In this document: positions 33,756-43,092 of the stretch, piece by piece
How positions within the stretch are numbered: position 1 is the stretch's first letter
Layout: every line of letters begins with the position of its first letter
NCBI GenBank assembly: GCA_017412675.1
Contig: JAFPWV010000079.1
Span: 1-43,092 of the forward strand
DNA from: Clostridia bacterium
Lineage (GTDB): Bacteria; Bacillota; Clostridia; Oscillospirales; CAG-272
Length of the DNA stretch: 43,092 nt
Reading direction: 5' to 3'
Made by a program: the position numbers and the translations under genes
Notes under the pieces: generated by a model
Database searches by the model: none
Told to the model about the DNA's origin: nothing
What the model saw: only the letters and a program-made list of their open reading frames with translations

Positions 33756-36041
33756 TTATTTTTCTGTGATCGTCACATTCTCCCCCGTGACGCGGATCCG
33801 CAGCCCGTCCGCCGTGTCCTCCGCATCTCCGCCGGAGAGATCGGCGAGCTCGTGGAGGTTCGTGAGCAGGAGGCTGAGTCCGTCGGTCCTGCCCTTGATG
33901 CAAAAGATCACAGTCTTCCCGATCCGGCCCGCGGTGACGGTGAGCGTCGGTATGCCGTCGTCGCCGAGGATCGCGCATTCCGCTCCGTCGTCCAGCGCGA
34001 AGGCCCGGACGGTGAGCGTGCCGTCCTCGTTCTGCATCGGGAGCAGGGTGTTTTCCCGCACCAGAAGCGGCAGGGAGAAGAAGTCGTGCGTCTCCCGGAG
34101 GAAGCGGCCTCCTTCGAGCTCGCTGCCGTCGAGGAGATTCGTCCAGCGGCCCGCGGGGAGGTAGTATTCGACGTCGCCGGATTCCGAGAACACCGGCGCG
34201 ACAAGCAGGGAGGGGCCGAGCAGGTACTGCGTGTCGAGATCGGCACAGATCCGGTCGTCCGGGAACGCGAGGACCATCGGGCGCATCATCGGCACGCCCG
34301 TGCGGTGGGTTTCGACGGCGGAAGCCCAGAGATACGGCATCAGCGATTCCTTCAGCTTCGAGAACCGGCGCAGGACGTCGACCGCTTCCTCGCCGAAGAG
34401 CCACGGGACGCGGTAGGAACCGGAGCCGTGCAGACGGGAGTGCGTCGAGAGCAGCCCGAAGGCCGACCAGCGCTTGTAGACGTCCGCCGGCGCCGTGCCC
34501 TCGAAGCCGGAAATGTCGTGCGACCAGAATCCGAAGCCGGACAGCGTGAGGGACAGCCCCGCCCGGAGGGATTCATGCATCGAGAGGTAGTTCGAGTTGC
34601 AGTCGCCGCCCCAATGGACCGGGAACTTCTGCCCGCCGACCGTCGCGCTCCGGGCAAAGAGGCAGGCTTCGCCTTCGCCGCGCTCCGCTTCGAGCAGCTC
34701 GAACACGCACTTGTTGTAAAGATAGCTGTAATAGTTGTGCATCTTCACGGGGTCGCTGCCGTCATGGTAGACGACGTCCGTCGGGATGCGTTCGCCGAAA
34801 TCGGTCTTGAAGCAGTCGACGCCGTCTTCGAGCAGCCCGCGCAGCTTGGACTGATACCATGCCCACGCCGCTGGATTCGTGAAGTCGACGACGCCCATGC
34901 CGGCCTGCCAGAGATCCGTCTGCCAGACGTCGCCGTTCGGGCGGTTCAACAGATAGCCGCCGTCCATCGCCTCGCGGAAGGTCGGACTCTTCTGCCCGAT
35001 GTACGGGTTGATCCACACGCAGACGCGCAGCCCCCGGTCATGCAGTTTGGCGATGAGGGAGCGGATGTCCGGGAAGACGTTTTTGTCCCACTCGAAGCCG
35101 CACCACTCGTTCTCGCGCATCCAGTAGCAGTCGAAGTGGAAGACGGAGAGCGGGATATCGCGCTCGAGCATCCCGTCGACCATCGAGAGGACGGTCGCCT
35201 CGTCGTAGGACGTCGTGAAGGACGAGGTGAGCCAGAGGCCGAAGGACCAGCGCGGCGGCAGGGCGGGACGTCCGGTGAGCGCGGTGTAGGCCTTGATGAC
35301 GTTTTCCATGTTCCCGCCGCCGATGACCATGAAGTCGAGCTTTTCCCCCGGCAGGGAGAACTGCACCCGCGTGACCATCTCGGAGGCGACCTCGAAGGAG
35401 ACGGCGTCGGAGGAATTGACGAGCACGCCGTAGCCGCGGTCGGTCACATAGAACGGGATGTTCTTGTAGGCGATGTCCGTGCAGGTGCCGCCGTCCTCGT
35501 TCCAGCAGTCGACGACCTGGCCGTTCTTCACGAAGGGCGTGAACCGCTCGCCGAAGCCGTAAACATGCTCCCCGATCCCGAGATCGAGCTGTCCGCGCAT
35601 GAAGGGGCCGTCCGGGGTGCTGAGATACGAGATCATCGCGTGTCCGAACCGGCTGCCGACCGACGTGAGCTTCTTTCCCTCATGGAAATAGGTGAAGGAC
35701 GCCGGGTTTTTCGTGATGACGAGGGAGGTGGAGCCGCTTGTGTAAGTCAGGGTGTTTCCGTCCTCCGTGTAAACGGGGGTCACGGGGAGCGCGTTCAGCT
35801 CGAATTTTGGCTCCTTCTGCCGCGAGCCCGCGAAATGAACGGCTTCGATGCGGAGGATGTCGGGGGCGGGGGTTGAGACGGTCAGCTCGAGGATCGGGCC
35901 GCCCATCGCGCGGTTGTCATAACCGTAGTTGACTGCGTAGAGATAGAGGGACGCGCCGTCGAAACGCGCCTCGCGGATCTGCACCGTGTCCGACGCCTCG
36001 ACGCCGGGGCGGTTCATCCAGTAGCCTTTCGTGAATTTCAT
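33756..36041 (-). CDS. yicI: Alpha-xylosidase, glycoside hydrolase family 31
   Basis: 761 aa; ATG at 36039-36041 with GGAGGG seven nt upstream. The N-terminus MKFTKGYWMNRPGV is the YicI signature and the length is close to the 772-residue Escherichia coli enzyme. Catalytic nucleophile Asp414 lies in CFKTDFGERIP and the acid/base Asp480 in HWGGDCNSNY; both fit the coli positions with an offset of two. Family knowledge: it removes alpha-1,6-xylose from xyloglucan oligosaccharides such as isoprimeverose. It has no signal peptide, so it acts in the cytoplasm on imported sugars. No sugar transporter is adjacent. It has its own promoter and terminator. Confidence 0.94.
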   Translation of the reverse strand: MKFTKGYWMNRPGVEASDTVQIREARFDGASLYLYAVNYGYDNRAMGGPILELTVSTPAPDILRIEAVHFAGSRQKEPKFELNALPVTPVYTEDGNTLTYTSGSTSLVITKNPASFTYFHEGKKLTSVGSRFGHAMISYLSTPDGPFMRGQLDLGIGEHVYGFGERFTPFVKNGQVVDCWNEDGGTCTDIAYKNIPFYVTDRGYGVLVNSSDAVSFEVASEMVTRVQFSLPGEKLDFMVIGGGNMENVIKAYTALTGRPALPPRWSFGLWLTSSFTTSYDEATVLSMVDGMLERDIPLSVFHFDCYWMRENEWCGFEWDKNVFPDIRSLIAKLHDRGLRVCVWINPYIGQKSPTFREAMDGGYLLNRPNGDVWQTDLWQAGMGVVDFTNPAAWAWYQSKLRGLLEDGVDCFKTDFGERIPTDVVYHDGSDPVKMHNYYSYLYNKCVFELLEAERGEGEACLFARSATVGGQKFPVHWGGDCNSNYLSMHESLRAGLSLTLSGFGFWSHDISGFEGTAPADVYKRWSAFGLLSTHSRLHGSGSYRVPWLFGEEAVDVLRRFSKLKESLMPYLWASAVETHRTGVPMMRPMVLAFPDDRICADLDTQYLLGPSLLVAPVFSESGDVEYYLPAGRWTNLLDGSELEGGRFLRETHDFFSLPLLVRENTLLPMQNEDGTLTVRAFALDDGAECAILGDDGIPTLTVTAGRIGKTVIFCIKGRTDGLSLLLTNLHELADLSGGDAEDTADGLRIRVTGENVTITEK

Positions 36042-36072
36042 GGAAATGCCCTCCGGGTGTGGTGTTGCTTCG

Positions 36073-36101
36073 ATTATAGCATATTTTTCCGCGATTTGCA
36101 C
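36073..36101 (-). promoter_or_regulatory. Promoter of the alpha-xylosidase gene
   Basis: Minus-strand GTGCAA (36096-36101), 17-nt spacer, TATAAT (36073-36078), with TG one nt before the -10 (extended -10). Confidence 0.7.
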
Positions 36102-36120
36102 CCGGTTTTGCAAAATCCAT

Positions 36121-36145
36121 GAAAAAAGACCGCCCGAAGACGGCC
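36121..36145 (-). terminator. Terminator of the short XRE gene, UUCG tetraloop
   Basis: As minus-strand RNA a 7-bp stem (two G-U pairs) is closed by a C(UUCG)G tetraloop and followed by six U. It sits 5 nt past the XRE stop and ends that unit before the yicI promoter. Confidence 0.8.
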
Positions 36146-36150
36146 CGATT

Positions 36151-36324
36151 TCACGGATGCGGCGGATATATCTTCTCAACAATGAACGCTGGGGGAAGCA
36201 CGGAACCCGTTTCCCATTTGGACACGGCCTGTCCCGATACGCCGAGGTATGCCGCGAGCTCCTCCTGGGTCATGTCCTTGGCCCTCCGCAGGCGCTTCAG
36301 GTTTTCCGCGATGTGCATGTCCAT
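36151..36324 (-). CDS. Truncated XRE-family helix-turn-helix protein (57 aa), likely remnant or mini-regulator
   Basis: ATG at 36322-36324 with GGGAGG seven nt upstream. The first 40 residues are a typical Cro/CI domain: helix 1 ENLKRLRRAKD, helix 2 TQEELAAYLGV and recognition helix SGQAVSKWETG. The last helices of the domain and any effector region are missing. They are replaced by SVLPPAFIVEKIYPPHP and a stop. Neither of the other two frames restores the lost part clearly, so an internal deletion is likelier than a simple frameshift. Promoter, ribosome-binding site and terminator are all intact, so a short protein may still be made. It might bind DNA poorly because the hydrophobic core is incomplete. 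Confidence 0.72.
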   Translation of the reverse strand: MDMHIAENLKRLRRAKDMTQEELAAYLGVSGQAVSKWETGSVLPPAFIVEKIYPPHP

Positions 36325-36372
36325 GATAAAACCTCCCGTGGTATGAAATGGGAACCGGCCAGTTCTGACTTC

Positions 36373-36401
36373 ATTGTATCACACGGGAGGAGGATTTTCA
36401 A
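36373..36401 (-). promoter_or_regulatory. Promoter of the truncated XRE gene
   Basis: Minus-strand TTGAAA (36396-36401), 17-nt spacer, TACAAT (36373-36378). The leader is about 42 nt. Confidence 0.75.
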
Positions 36402-36442
36402 TAGAGGCGTATTTGAGAATTATCCAACGGAACGTGGGATTT

Positions 36443-37213
36443 TCAGAGCTTCTGGATCGTCATGCCGCCGTCGACGCCGACGATCTGGCCGGTGGTGTAG
36501 CCGAGCGCGCCGTCCGCGAGGGCGAGAACGGTTCTGCCGACGTCCTCCGGCTGGCCGATGCGCGGGATGGGGCAGAGTCCCCCGGCGATCAGGCGGTCGT
36601 ATTTTTCGCGCACGCCCGCCGTCATGTCCGTGGCGATGATCCCGGGCCGCACCTCGTAGACGCGGATGCCATACTCCGCCAGCCGGTCCGCGTAGAGCGT
36701 CGCCGCCATGGAGAGCCCCGCCTTCGAGATGCAGTATTCGCCGCGGTTGACGCTCGAGACGGACGCCGAGATCGAGGTGACGAACACGACGGCGCGGAAG
36801 GCATCGTTCTGCTGGGCTGCCATGCGCCGGGCGATCTCCTGCGTGAGGAAGAACGTCCCGCGCAGATTGATCCCGAGCACGCGGTCGAAGCTCTCCTCGC
36901 TCATCTCGAGCATATCCGCCCGCACGTTCGGCGCGACGCCCGCGTTGTTCACGAGCACGTCGACCGTTTCGAGCCCAGCGAACGCTTCTTCGGCGATCCG
37001 GAGGCGGTCCTCATGCGAAGAGATGTCCCCCTGAATGTAGAAGGATTCGGGCGAGAGGCGGCAGAGTTCGGCGTTGTATTCTTCGACGGCGTCATGGGGA
37101 CGGGTCCCGACTGCCGCGACGGTGTAGCCGTGTTCCGCGAGCGCGAGGGAGATCCCCCGTCCGATCCCGCGGGCCGCGCCGGTGACGATGGCGCATCGCT
37201 TTCCGTTTTTCAT
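36443..37213 (-). CDS. Short-chain dehydrogenase/reductase, FabG-like
   Basis: 256 aa. ATG at 37211-37213 overlaps the GNAT stop by 4 nt. Classic SDR motifs: cofactor loop TGAARGIG (11-18), NNAG (89-92), a serine in VTSIS (Ser147), and Tyr160/Lys164 in YCISK. The C-terminus GQIVGVDGGMTI is the FabG-type end. It reduces or oxidises a carbonyl/alcohol with NAD(P). It lacks fatty-acid genes around it and sits with a hydroxyacid dehydrogenase and a flavin reductase. A catabolic or sugar-acid role is therefore as likely as 3-oxoacyl-ACP reduction. Last gene of the lepA operon. Confidence 0.87.
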   Translation of the reverse strand: MKNGKRCAIVTGAARGIGRGISLALAEHGYTVAAVGTRPHDAVEEYNAELCRLSPESFYIQGDISSHEDRLRIAEEAFAGLETVDVLVNNAGVAPNVRADMLEMSEESFDRVLGINLRGTFFLTQEIARRMAAQQNDAFRAVVFVTSISASVSSVNRGEYCISKAGLSMAATLYADRLAEYGIRVYEVRPGIIATDMTAGVREKYDRLIAGGLCPIPRIGQPEDVGRTVLALADGALGYTTGQIVGVDGGMTIQKL

Positions 37214-37647
37214 GGTCTTACCTCGCTGTTTTGGGAATCGAGCTCCTTCACGAAGAAGAGCTCCGTCGGATCGCCGGGCGTGAGAAGAAGCGCGCCGCAG
37301 TCCCGGTAGCCGAGCTTGCGGTAGAAGTGCTGGCCTTCCTCGTTCGCTTGGGTGGACACGAGGATGCGGTCATATCCGGCCGCACGCATGTTACGCTCCC
37401 ACGCCGTCAGGAGTGTTCGGCCGATCCCGCATCGCTGACGGTCCCGGACGACGTACAGGAGATTGCAGAAGGGGATCTCATCCCAGAAGAAGCTCCAGCG
37501 CAGGATCGCGACCGGGCGGCCGTCTTCCTCGGCGACGAGGGCCTCTCCCTCCCGGATCTTGCGCGAGAACATCGCCTCCGGGAGGTGGGCATCAAGCGAG
37601 AACCAGAACGCCCGGTCGGATCCCGCGGCGGGACGGATGGTGAGCAT
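37210..37647 (-). CDS. GNAT-family N-acetyltransferase
   Basis: 145 aa; ATG at 37645-37647, 4 nt after the OYE-family gene stop. Acetyl-CoA binding motif A is VVRDRQRCGIGRTLL, followed by the AAGYDRILVSTQANEEGQHFYRKLGY segment typical of GNAT proteins. The substrate cannot be told. It is embedded in an operon of redox enzymes and is translationally coupled to the SDR gene. Confidence 0.86.
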   Translation of the reverse strand: MLTIRPAAGSDRAFWFSLDAHLPEAMFSRKIREGEALVAEEDGRPVAILRWSFFWDEIPFCNLLYVVRDRQRCGIGRTLLTAWERNMRAAGYDRILVSTQANEEGQHFYRKLGYRDCGALLLTPGDPTELFFVKELDSQNSEVRP

Positions 37648-37651
37648 GGTC

Positions 37652-38971
37652 TTACTCCTTCGGAAACAGTTCCTTGTACATCGGCAGATAGACCTCCCGG
37701 TCGCGGATCGGGCAGCCCGTCGCGTGGATCTTGCGCATCATCGCCGTGCACTTCGAGCAGGTCAGACAGACCTTCGACGCATCGAGCGCGCCGTGTTCGA
37801 GGATGTCCCGCGCGAAATCCGGGTACGCGAACGCCATCCGGCCGAAGCCCGCCGCGTCCGCCATGCCCGCCGATACCGCGCCCGCCGCGACCTGCGGTGC
37901 AAACGCGCGCAGATAGCTGTACCCCGTCCCGATGAGCGTGATGCCGGGGACGGTTTTCTTCATGTGCGCTGCCGCGTCGATCAGGCGGGAGACCCCGGCG
38001 AGGCGCGCTTCCGGCGGATCGTAGCCCCCGTTGTCGTAGGGGCGGTTGACGTGCGGGTTGTAATACGGCGAGCCGAGCGTCATGTCGACGAGGCGCACGC
38101 CGCCGTCATACATCAGGCGGTACAGGCGGTCCGGTTCCTCCCAGTCGGGGTTGAGCGATCCGTCCCGGGCCATTCCGAAGCCCCACGGATGGGGGATCAT
38201 CTCGACGGGTCCGAAGCGCGAAGCGAGCACGAAATGCCGGTCACGGTGGACTGCCGCCGCGCGGATCGCATCGAGGAAGAGGCGCGTCCGGTTCTCGAAG
38301 CTCCCGCCGTAGCGACCGGGACGGTCATACGCCGAGAGCAGCTCGCTGAACAGGTATTTGTGACAGCATTTGATGTCCGCGCCGTCAAAGCCCGCGTCCT
38401 TCGCCATCTTCGCCGCCGCGCCGAATTTCTCCGGGAGGCTGTCGAGGTATTCGTCCGTCACGACGGGCCAGGAAGGGGCGATGTCCATCTTCTCGTTCAT
38501 CACGGGATTGTGGTACGAGATCACAGGGCGGGGCGTGTTGTCCGGGCGGGAAAAGCGGCCTGAATGCGTGAGCTGCAGGATCACGGGCGCGCCGTCCGAG
38601 AGCCGGTGGGCTTCCTCGGCGAGACGTTTGAACGCGTCGAGGTTCTCTTCGCGGATCCAGAGCTGTCCGGTGCTCGTGCGGCCTTCCTCGGCGACTGCGG
38701 TGGCCTCGACCCAGAGGAGTCCCGCGCCGCCCGACGCCATCCGCCGGATCCGCCGCATCGTCAGCTCTCCGGGCGCGCCGTCGGGGGTCGAATCGAAGCC
38801 CTCCATCGGGTGAATCGTCAGACGGTTTTTCAGGGTGACGTCGGAATCCGCGACGGTCGTCTTCTCCGCGAGCGGGGAGAGATCGCGCGACCAGGGCAGG
38901 GAAACGCCGTCCCGTGCCTCGGCTGCGAAGAACTCCTCCTCCGTGCGGTATGTGAAGCGCGCGCCGCTCAT
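37652..38971 (-). CDS. NADH:flavin oxidoreductase, Old Yellow Enzyme family, with C-terminal four-cysteine motif
   Basis: 439 aa. ATG at 38969-38971 overlaps the TGA of the preceding gene (ATGA). The FMN TIM-barrel is recognised by NRLTIHPMEGFD, GGAGLLWVEATAV and LQLTHSGRFSRP. Near the end Cys402, Cys405, Cys408 and Cys420 (CxxCxxC-x11-C) resemble the iron-sulfur ligands of 2,4-dienoyl-CoA reductase (C-x2-C-x3-C-x11-C). However, the NADPH/FAD domain of that enzyme is absent. It probably reduces an activated double bond; substrate unknown. Confidence 0.86.
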   Translation of the reverse strand: MSGARFTYRTEEEFFAAEARDGVSLPWSRDLSPLAEKTTVADSDVTLKNRLTIHPMEGFDSTPDGAPGELTMRRIRRMASGGAGLLWVEATAVAEEGRTSTGQLWIREENLDAFKRLAEEAHRLSDGAPVILQLTHSGRFSRPDNTPRPVISYHNPVMNEKMDIAPSWPVVTDEYLDSLPEKFGAAAKMAKDAGFDGADIKCCHKYLFSELLSAYDRPGRYGGSFENRTRLFLDAIRAAAVHRDRHFVLASRFGPVEMIPHPWGFGMARDGSLNPDWEEPDRLYRLMYDGGVRLVDMTLGSPYYNPHVNRPYDNGGYDPPEARLAGVSRLIDAAAHMKKTVPGITLIGTGYSYLRAFAPQVAAGAVSAGMADAAGFGRMAFAYPDFARDILEHGALDASKVCLTCSKCTAMMRKIHATGCPIRDREVYLPMYKELFPKE

Positions 38972-39975
38972 GCCATGGTCTCCAGCATTTTCAGTGTGAC
39001 GGAATACCGCGTCGGACGTCCGGCGTCGAAGGCTTCGCACTCCTCGTACATGAACTGCGCCATGCGGTGGACCTCGTTTCCGATCGATCCTGCGATATGG
39101 GGCGTGAGGAAGACGTTCGGAAGGGTATAGAGCGGGCTCGATTCCGCCGGGGGCTCGGGCCAGGTCACGTCGAGAACGGCGATCCGGGTGGGGACCTCCT
39201 CGAGGGCTGCGATGAGATCGTCCTCCACGACCTGCGCGCCGCGGCCCGTGTTGATGAACGCCGCGTGGGGCTTCATCTTGGAGAACAGCCTCCCGTCGAG
39301 CATCCCGACCGTCTGCGGGTTGTTCGCAAGGTGGTTCGAGATCACGTCGCAGGAGGAGAAGAGCGTTTCGAGATCGGTCTTCGTCACGCCGAGCGCGGCC
39401 GCCTTTTCGTCCGGGAGGAAGGGATCGAAGACGAGCGTTTCGACCCGGTCGAGCGTCTTGAGCTTTTCGATCACCATCTTGCCGATCATGCCCGCGCCGA
39501 CGATGCCGACCTTGATTTCATAGTTGCCGGGGAAATCCACCCCGACGCTCCGGTTGGGCCATGAGCTCCCGTCCGACGCGCGGTGAAGTCTCTGATAGAA
39601 TCCCTTCGACGCGAGGATGATCTCAGCGAAGGTGTATTCCGCAACGGAGGTGCCGTTGGCCGCCCATGCGGAGAAGACGGCGATCCCCTCTTCGAGGAAT
39701 TCGCGCGCGAAGTGCTGCACCGATCCCGCGCCGTAGAACACGGCCTTGAGGTTCGGCAGGTATCGGCGGATCTCCTCCCGTTCGAAATGCGGCATGCCCC
39801 ATGTCGTGAAGAGGTAATCCGCGCGGGAGAGGAGGTCCCGGTATTCGTCCATGCTGCGCTTCGTGACGACGGAATCGGTCTCGAAGCACAGGAGACGGTG
39901 CAGCTTTTCGATGATTTCGGGGGAATAGACGGCGTTGATCCGTCCGGCGTCGCCGAAGAAGAGCGCGTATTTCAT
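38968..39975 (-). CDS. D-isomer-specific 2-hydroxyacid dehydrogenase family protein
   Basis: 335 aa. ATG at 39973-39975 with GGAGG five nt upstream; a longer in-frame start at 40011 lies inside hemW. The NAD loop is GIVGAGMIGKMV (158-169). The catalytic triad of the family is visible: Arg245 in NTGRGAQV, Glu274 in TWPEPP and His293 in TPHIAGS. The ESSPLYTLPNV stretch is typical. It interconverts a 2-keto acid and a D-2-hydroxyacid. It is only 1 nt away from hemW and overlaps the flavin reductase gene, so the three are co-translated. Confidence 0.88.
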   Translation of the reverse strand: MKYALFFGDAGRINAVYSPEIIEKLHRLLCFETDSVVTKRSMDEYRDLLSRADYLFTTWGMPHFEREEIRRYLPNLKAVFYGAGSVQHFAREFLEEGIAVFSAWAANGTSVAEYTFAEIILASKGFYQRLHRASDGSSWPNRSVGVDFPGNYEIKVGIVGAGMIGKMVIEKLKTLDRVETLVFDPFLPDEKAAALGVTKTDLETLFSSCDVISNHLANNPQTVGMLDGRLFSKMKPHAAFINTGRGAQVVEDDLIAALEEVPTRIAVLDVTWPEPPAESSPLYTLPNVFLTPHIAGSIGNEVHRMAQFMYEECEAFDAGRPTRYSVTLKMLETMA

Positions 39976-39976
39976 A

Positions 39977-41188
39977 TCAGCCTCCGAAATTGAACCGTCC
40001 GAGGTCTTCAAATTCGAGCAGATCGGACAGGATGTAATTTGAAACGAACATGCCGGCGGGCGTGAGGGCGGTGAATCCGCGGCGGCGCGTCATGAAGCCC
40101 CCCTTGACGAAGCGGCGGCATTTTTCGCCGTAGAGCTCGTCGAAGGAATAGCCGAAGCGGCGGCTGAATTCGTTCTCGTCGATGCCTGCGGTGAGACGGA
40201 GGCGGAGCATGACGTATTCGCCGATGCGCTCCCGCTCCCCGACCTCTTCGAGCTCGTCGGTGATGCGGACCCGGCTGTCCTTCACGGTGACGCCCTCGAT
40301 GTATTTCGGGATGTCGCGGGTGAAGGAAAAGCGGCTGCCGTGGAAATAGGAGTGCGCCGAGACGCCGAAGCCGAGGTATTCGTCGCAGTTCCAGTATTTG
40401 AGATTGTGGCGGCACTGCCTGCCCGGACGCGCGAAGTTCGAGATCTCGTACTGGAGATACCCCATGTCGCGCAGATAGGAGATCGCCGAGAGGTACATGT
40501 CGGCCTCCTCGTCCTCGCCGGGGAGGGTGGGCGCGATCTCGGCGTAGTTCTCGTAGAACCGCGTGCCCGGCTCGATCTTCAAATCGTAGAGCGAGATGTG
40601 GTCCGGTCCGACGCGCGTGAGGTAGTGCAGGGTGTGCAAGAGGGTGGCCGTCGTTTGCTCCGGGATCCCGAACATGAGATCGACGTTGATGTTGTCGAAC
40701 CCGGCGTCACGCGCCATGCGGAACGAACGGGCGAAGTCCTTGCGCGTGTGGATGCGGGAGAGGGCTTTGAGCTCGTTGTCGTGCGCGGACTGCAGCCCCA
40801 TGCTCAGCCGGTTGACGCCCATGCGGCGCAGGCGGGTGAGGGTGGAGTAGCTGACGGTCGCCGGATTGGCCTCGACGGTGAACTCCGCGTTTTCCGTGAG
40901 GGGGAAGATCTTCTTGATCGCGCGGATCAGCCGCAAAAGCTCCTCCGGAAGGATCGCGGTGGGCGTGCCTCCGCCGATGAACACGGTATCCGGCGCGTAT
41001 TCGTCGCGGACCGCGGTGCGGTAGCTCTCCATGTGGGCGATGACGGCGTCGATATAGCGGGTGACGATGTCCGGGGAATCCGTCACGATCGAATTGAAGT
41101 CGCAGTAGGCGCACTTCGAGCGGCAGAAGGGGATGTGGACGTAGATCCCGAGCGGACGCAGACGGTTCATCGATTCGTAGTAGTTCAT
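39977..41188 (-). CDS. hemW: Radical SAM heme chaperone HemW
   Basis: 403 aa; ATG at 41186-41188, 2 nt after the lepA stop with only a weak ribosome-binding site, so translation is likely coupled. A second ATG six codons later is possible. The radical SAM motif is CRSKCAYC (Cys22, Cys26, Cys29), followed by DFNS. There is no fourth cysteine as in the coproporphyrinogen oxidase HemN, which marks HemW. GGGTPT and the C-terminal HemN_C-like domain (LEEVGERERIGEYVMLRLRL) follow. It binds heme and helps insert it into respiratory proteins. The lepA-hemW order is common in Bacillota. Confidence 0.92.
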   Translation of the reverse strand: MNYYESMNRLRPLGIYVHIPFCRSKCAYCDFNSIVTDSPDIVTRYIDAVIAHMESYRTAVRDEYAPDTVFIGGGTPTAILPEELLRLIRAIKKIFPLTENAEFTVEANPATVSYSTLTRLRRMGVNRLSMGLQSAHDNELKALSRIHTRKDFARSFRMARDAGFDNINVDLMFGIPEQTTATLLHTLHYLTRVGPDHISLYDLKIEPGTRFYENYAEIAPTLPGEDEEADMYLSAISYLRDMGYLQYEISNFARPGRQCRHNLKYWNCDEYLGFGVSAHSYFHGSRFSFTRDIPKYIEGVTVKDSRVRITDELEEVGERERIGEYVMLRLRLTAGIDENEFSRRFGYSFDELYGEKCRRFVKGGFMTRRRGFTALTPAGMFVSNYILSDLLEFEDLGRFNFGG

Positions 41189-41190
41189 AA

Positions 41191-43011
<1,821 letters not shown>

Positions 43012-43025
43012 AGACAAACCTTATG

Positions 43026-43040
43026 CGCGCCTGAGGCGCG
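43026..43040. promoter_or_regulatory. GC hairpin in the lepA leader
   Basis: CGCGCC-TGA-GGCGCG, a perfect 6-bp stem with a 3-nt loop. It ends 4 nt from the AAGG ribosome-binding site (43019-43022), so it could hinder initiation. No T-run follows. Confidence 0.5.
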
Positions 43041-43071
43041 GATTCGAAAATACTGCGATTTTATACAGAAT

Positions 43072-43092
43072 ATTATACCATATTCACATGGA
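43072..43092 (-). promoter_or_regulatory. lepA promoter, -10 part (the -35 lies outside the window)
   Basis: Minus-strand TATAAT at 43072-43077 with TGG before it (extended -10). The expected -35 falls beyond base 43092. Confidence 0.6.

Overview
The window looks like a chromosomal segment of a GC-rich anaerobic member of the Clostridia (Bacillota), probably a gut or rumen Oscillospiraceae-like lineage. The evidence is the Clostridia-type gene content (DUF6472, RNHCP, DUF3784 and VanZ proteins, an SLH-bearing C69 peptidase, a CsoR/CopA copper system), strong GGAGG ribosome-binding sites, near-consensus sigma-A promoters and many large lipoproteins. This placement is inference from protein families, not from a marker-gene tree. 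I see no rRNA, tRNA, CRISPR, phage or IS element.

Layout. 1-8.4 kb: the tail of a membrane-anchored protein, a secreted C69 peptidase with SLH wall-binding repeats, and, divergent from it, a complete oligopeptide ABC transporter (oppBCDF plus oppA). 8.5-12.3 kb: a minus-strand four-gene operon (FAD oxidoreductase, alpha/beta hydrolase lacking its serine nucleophile, HEYGH membrane protein, DUF3784). 12.4-13.0 kb: a VanZ-family protein. 13.1-19.2 kb: a six-gene plus-strand operon (small membrane protein, penicillin-binding protein, nth, cca, DUF6472, lipid kinase). 19.2-21.9 kb: single genes for a Ser/Thr-rich surface protein, an RNHCP protein, an RmlD-like reductase and a MazF toxin with a collagen-like tail.

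21.9-27.4 kb is the most interesting part. A consensus promoter carries two perfect CsoR-type operators. It drives a large two-part lipoprotein, then csoR, then a copper P-type ATPase whose C-terminus is a fused CopZ-like domain with its own internal ribosome-binding site and ATG. A lipoprotein as first gene of a CsoR-autoregulated operon suggests an uncharacterised envelope component of copper homeostasis. On the opposite strand, converging on copA, lie two paralogues of that lipoprotein and a third lipoprotein of another family (27.5-33.5 kb), under their own perfect-consensus promoter.

33.7-36.4 kb: an alpha-xylosidase (YicI type) and a truncated 57-residue XRE regulator that keeps its own promoter and terminator. 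36.4-43.0 kb: a tightly packed minus-strand operon of lepA, hemW, a D-2-hydroxyacid dehydrogenase, an OYE-family flavin reductase, a GNAT acetyltransferase and an SDR reductase.
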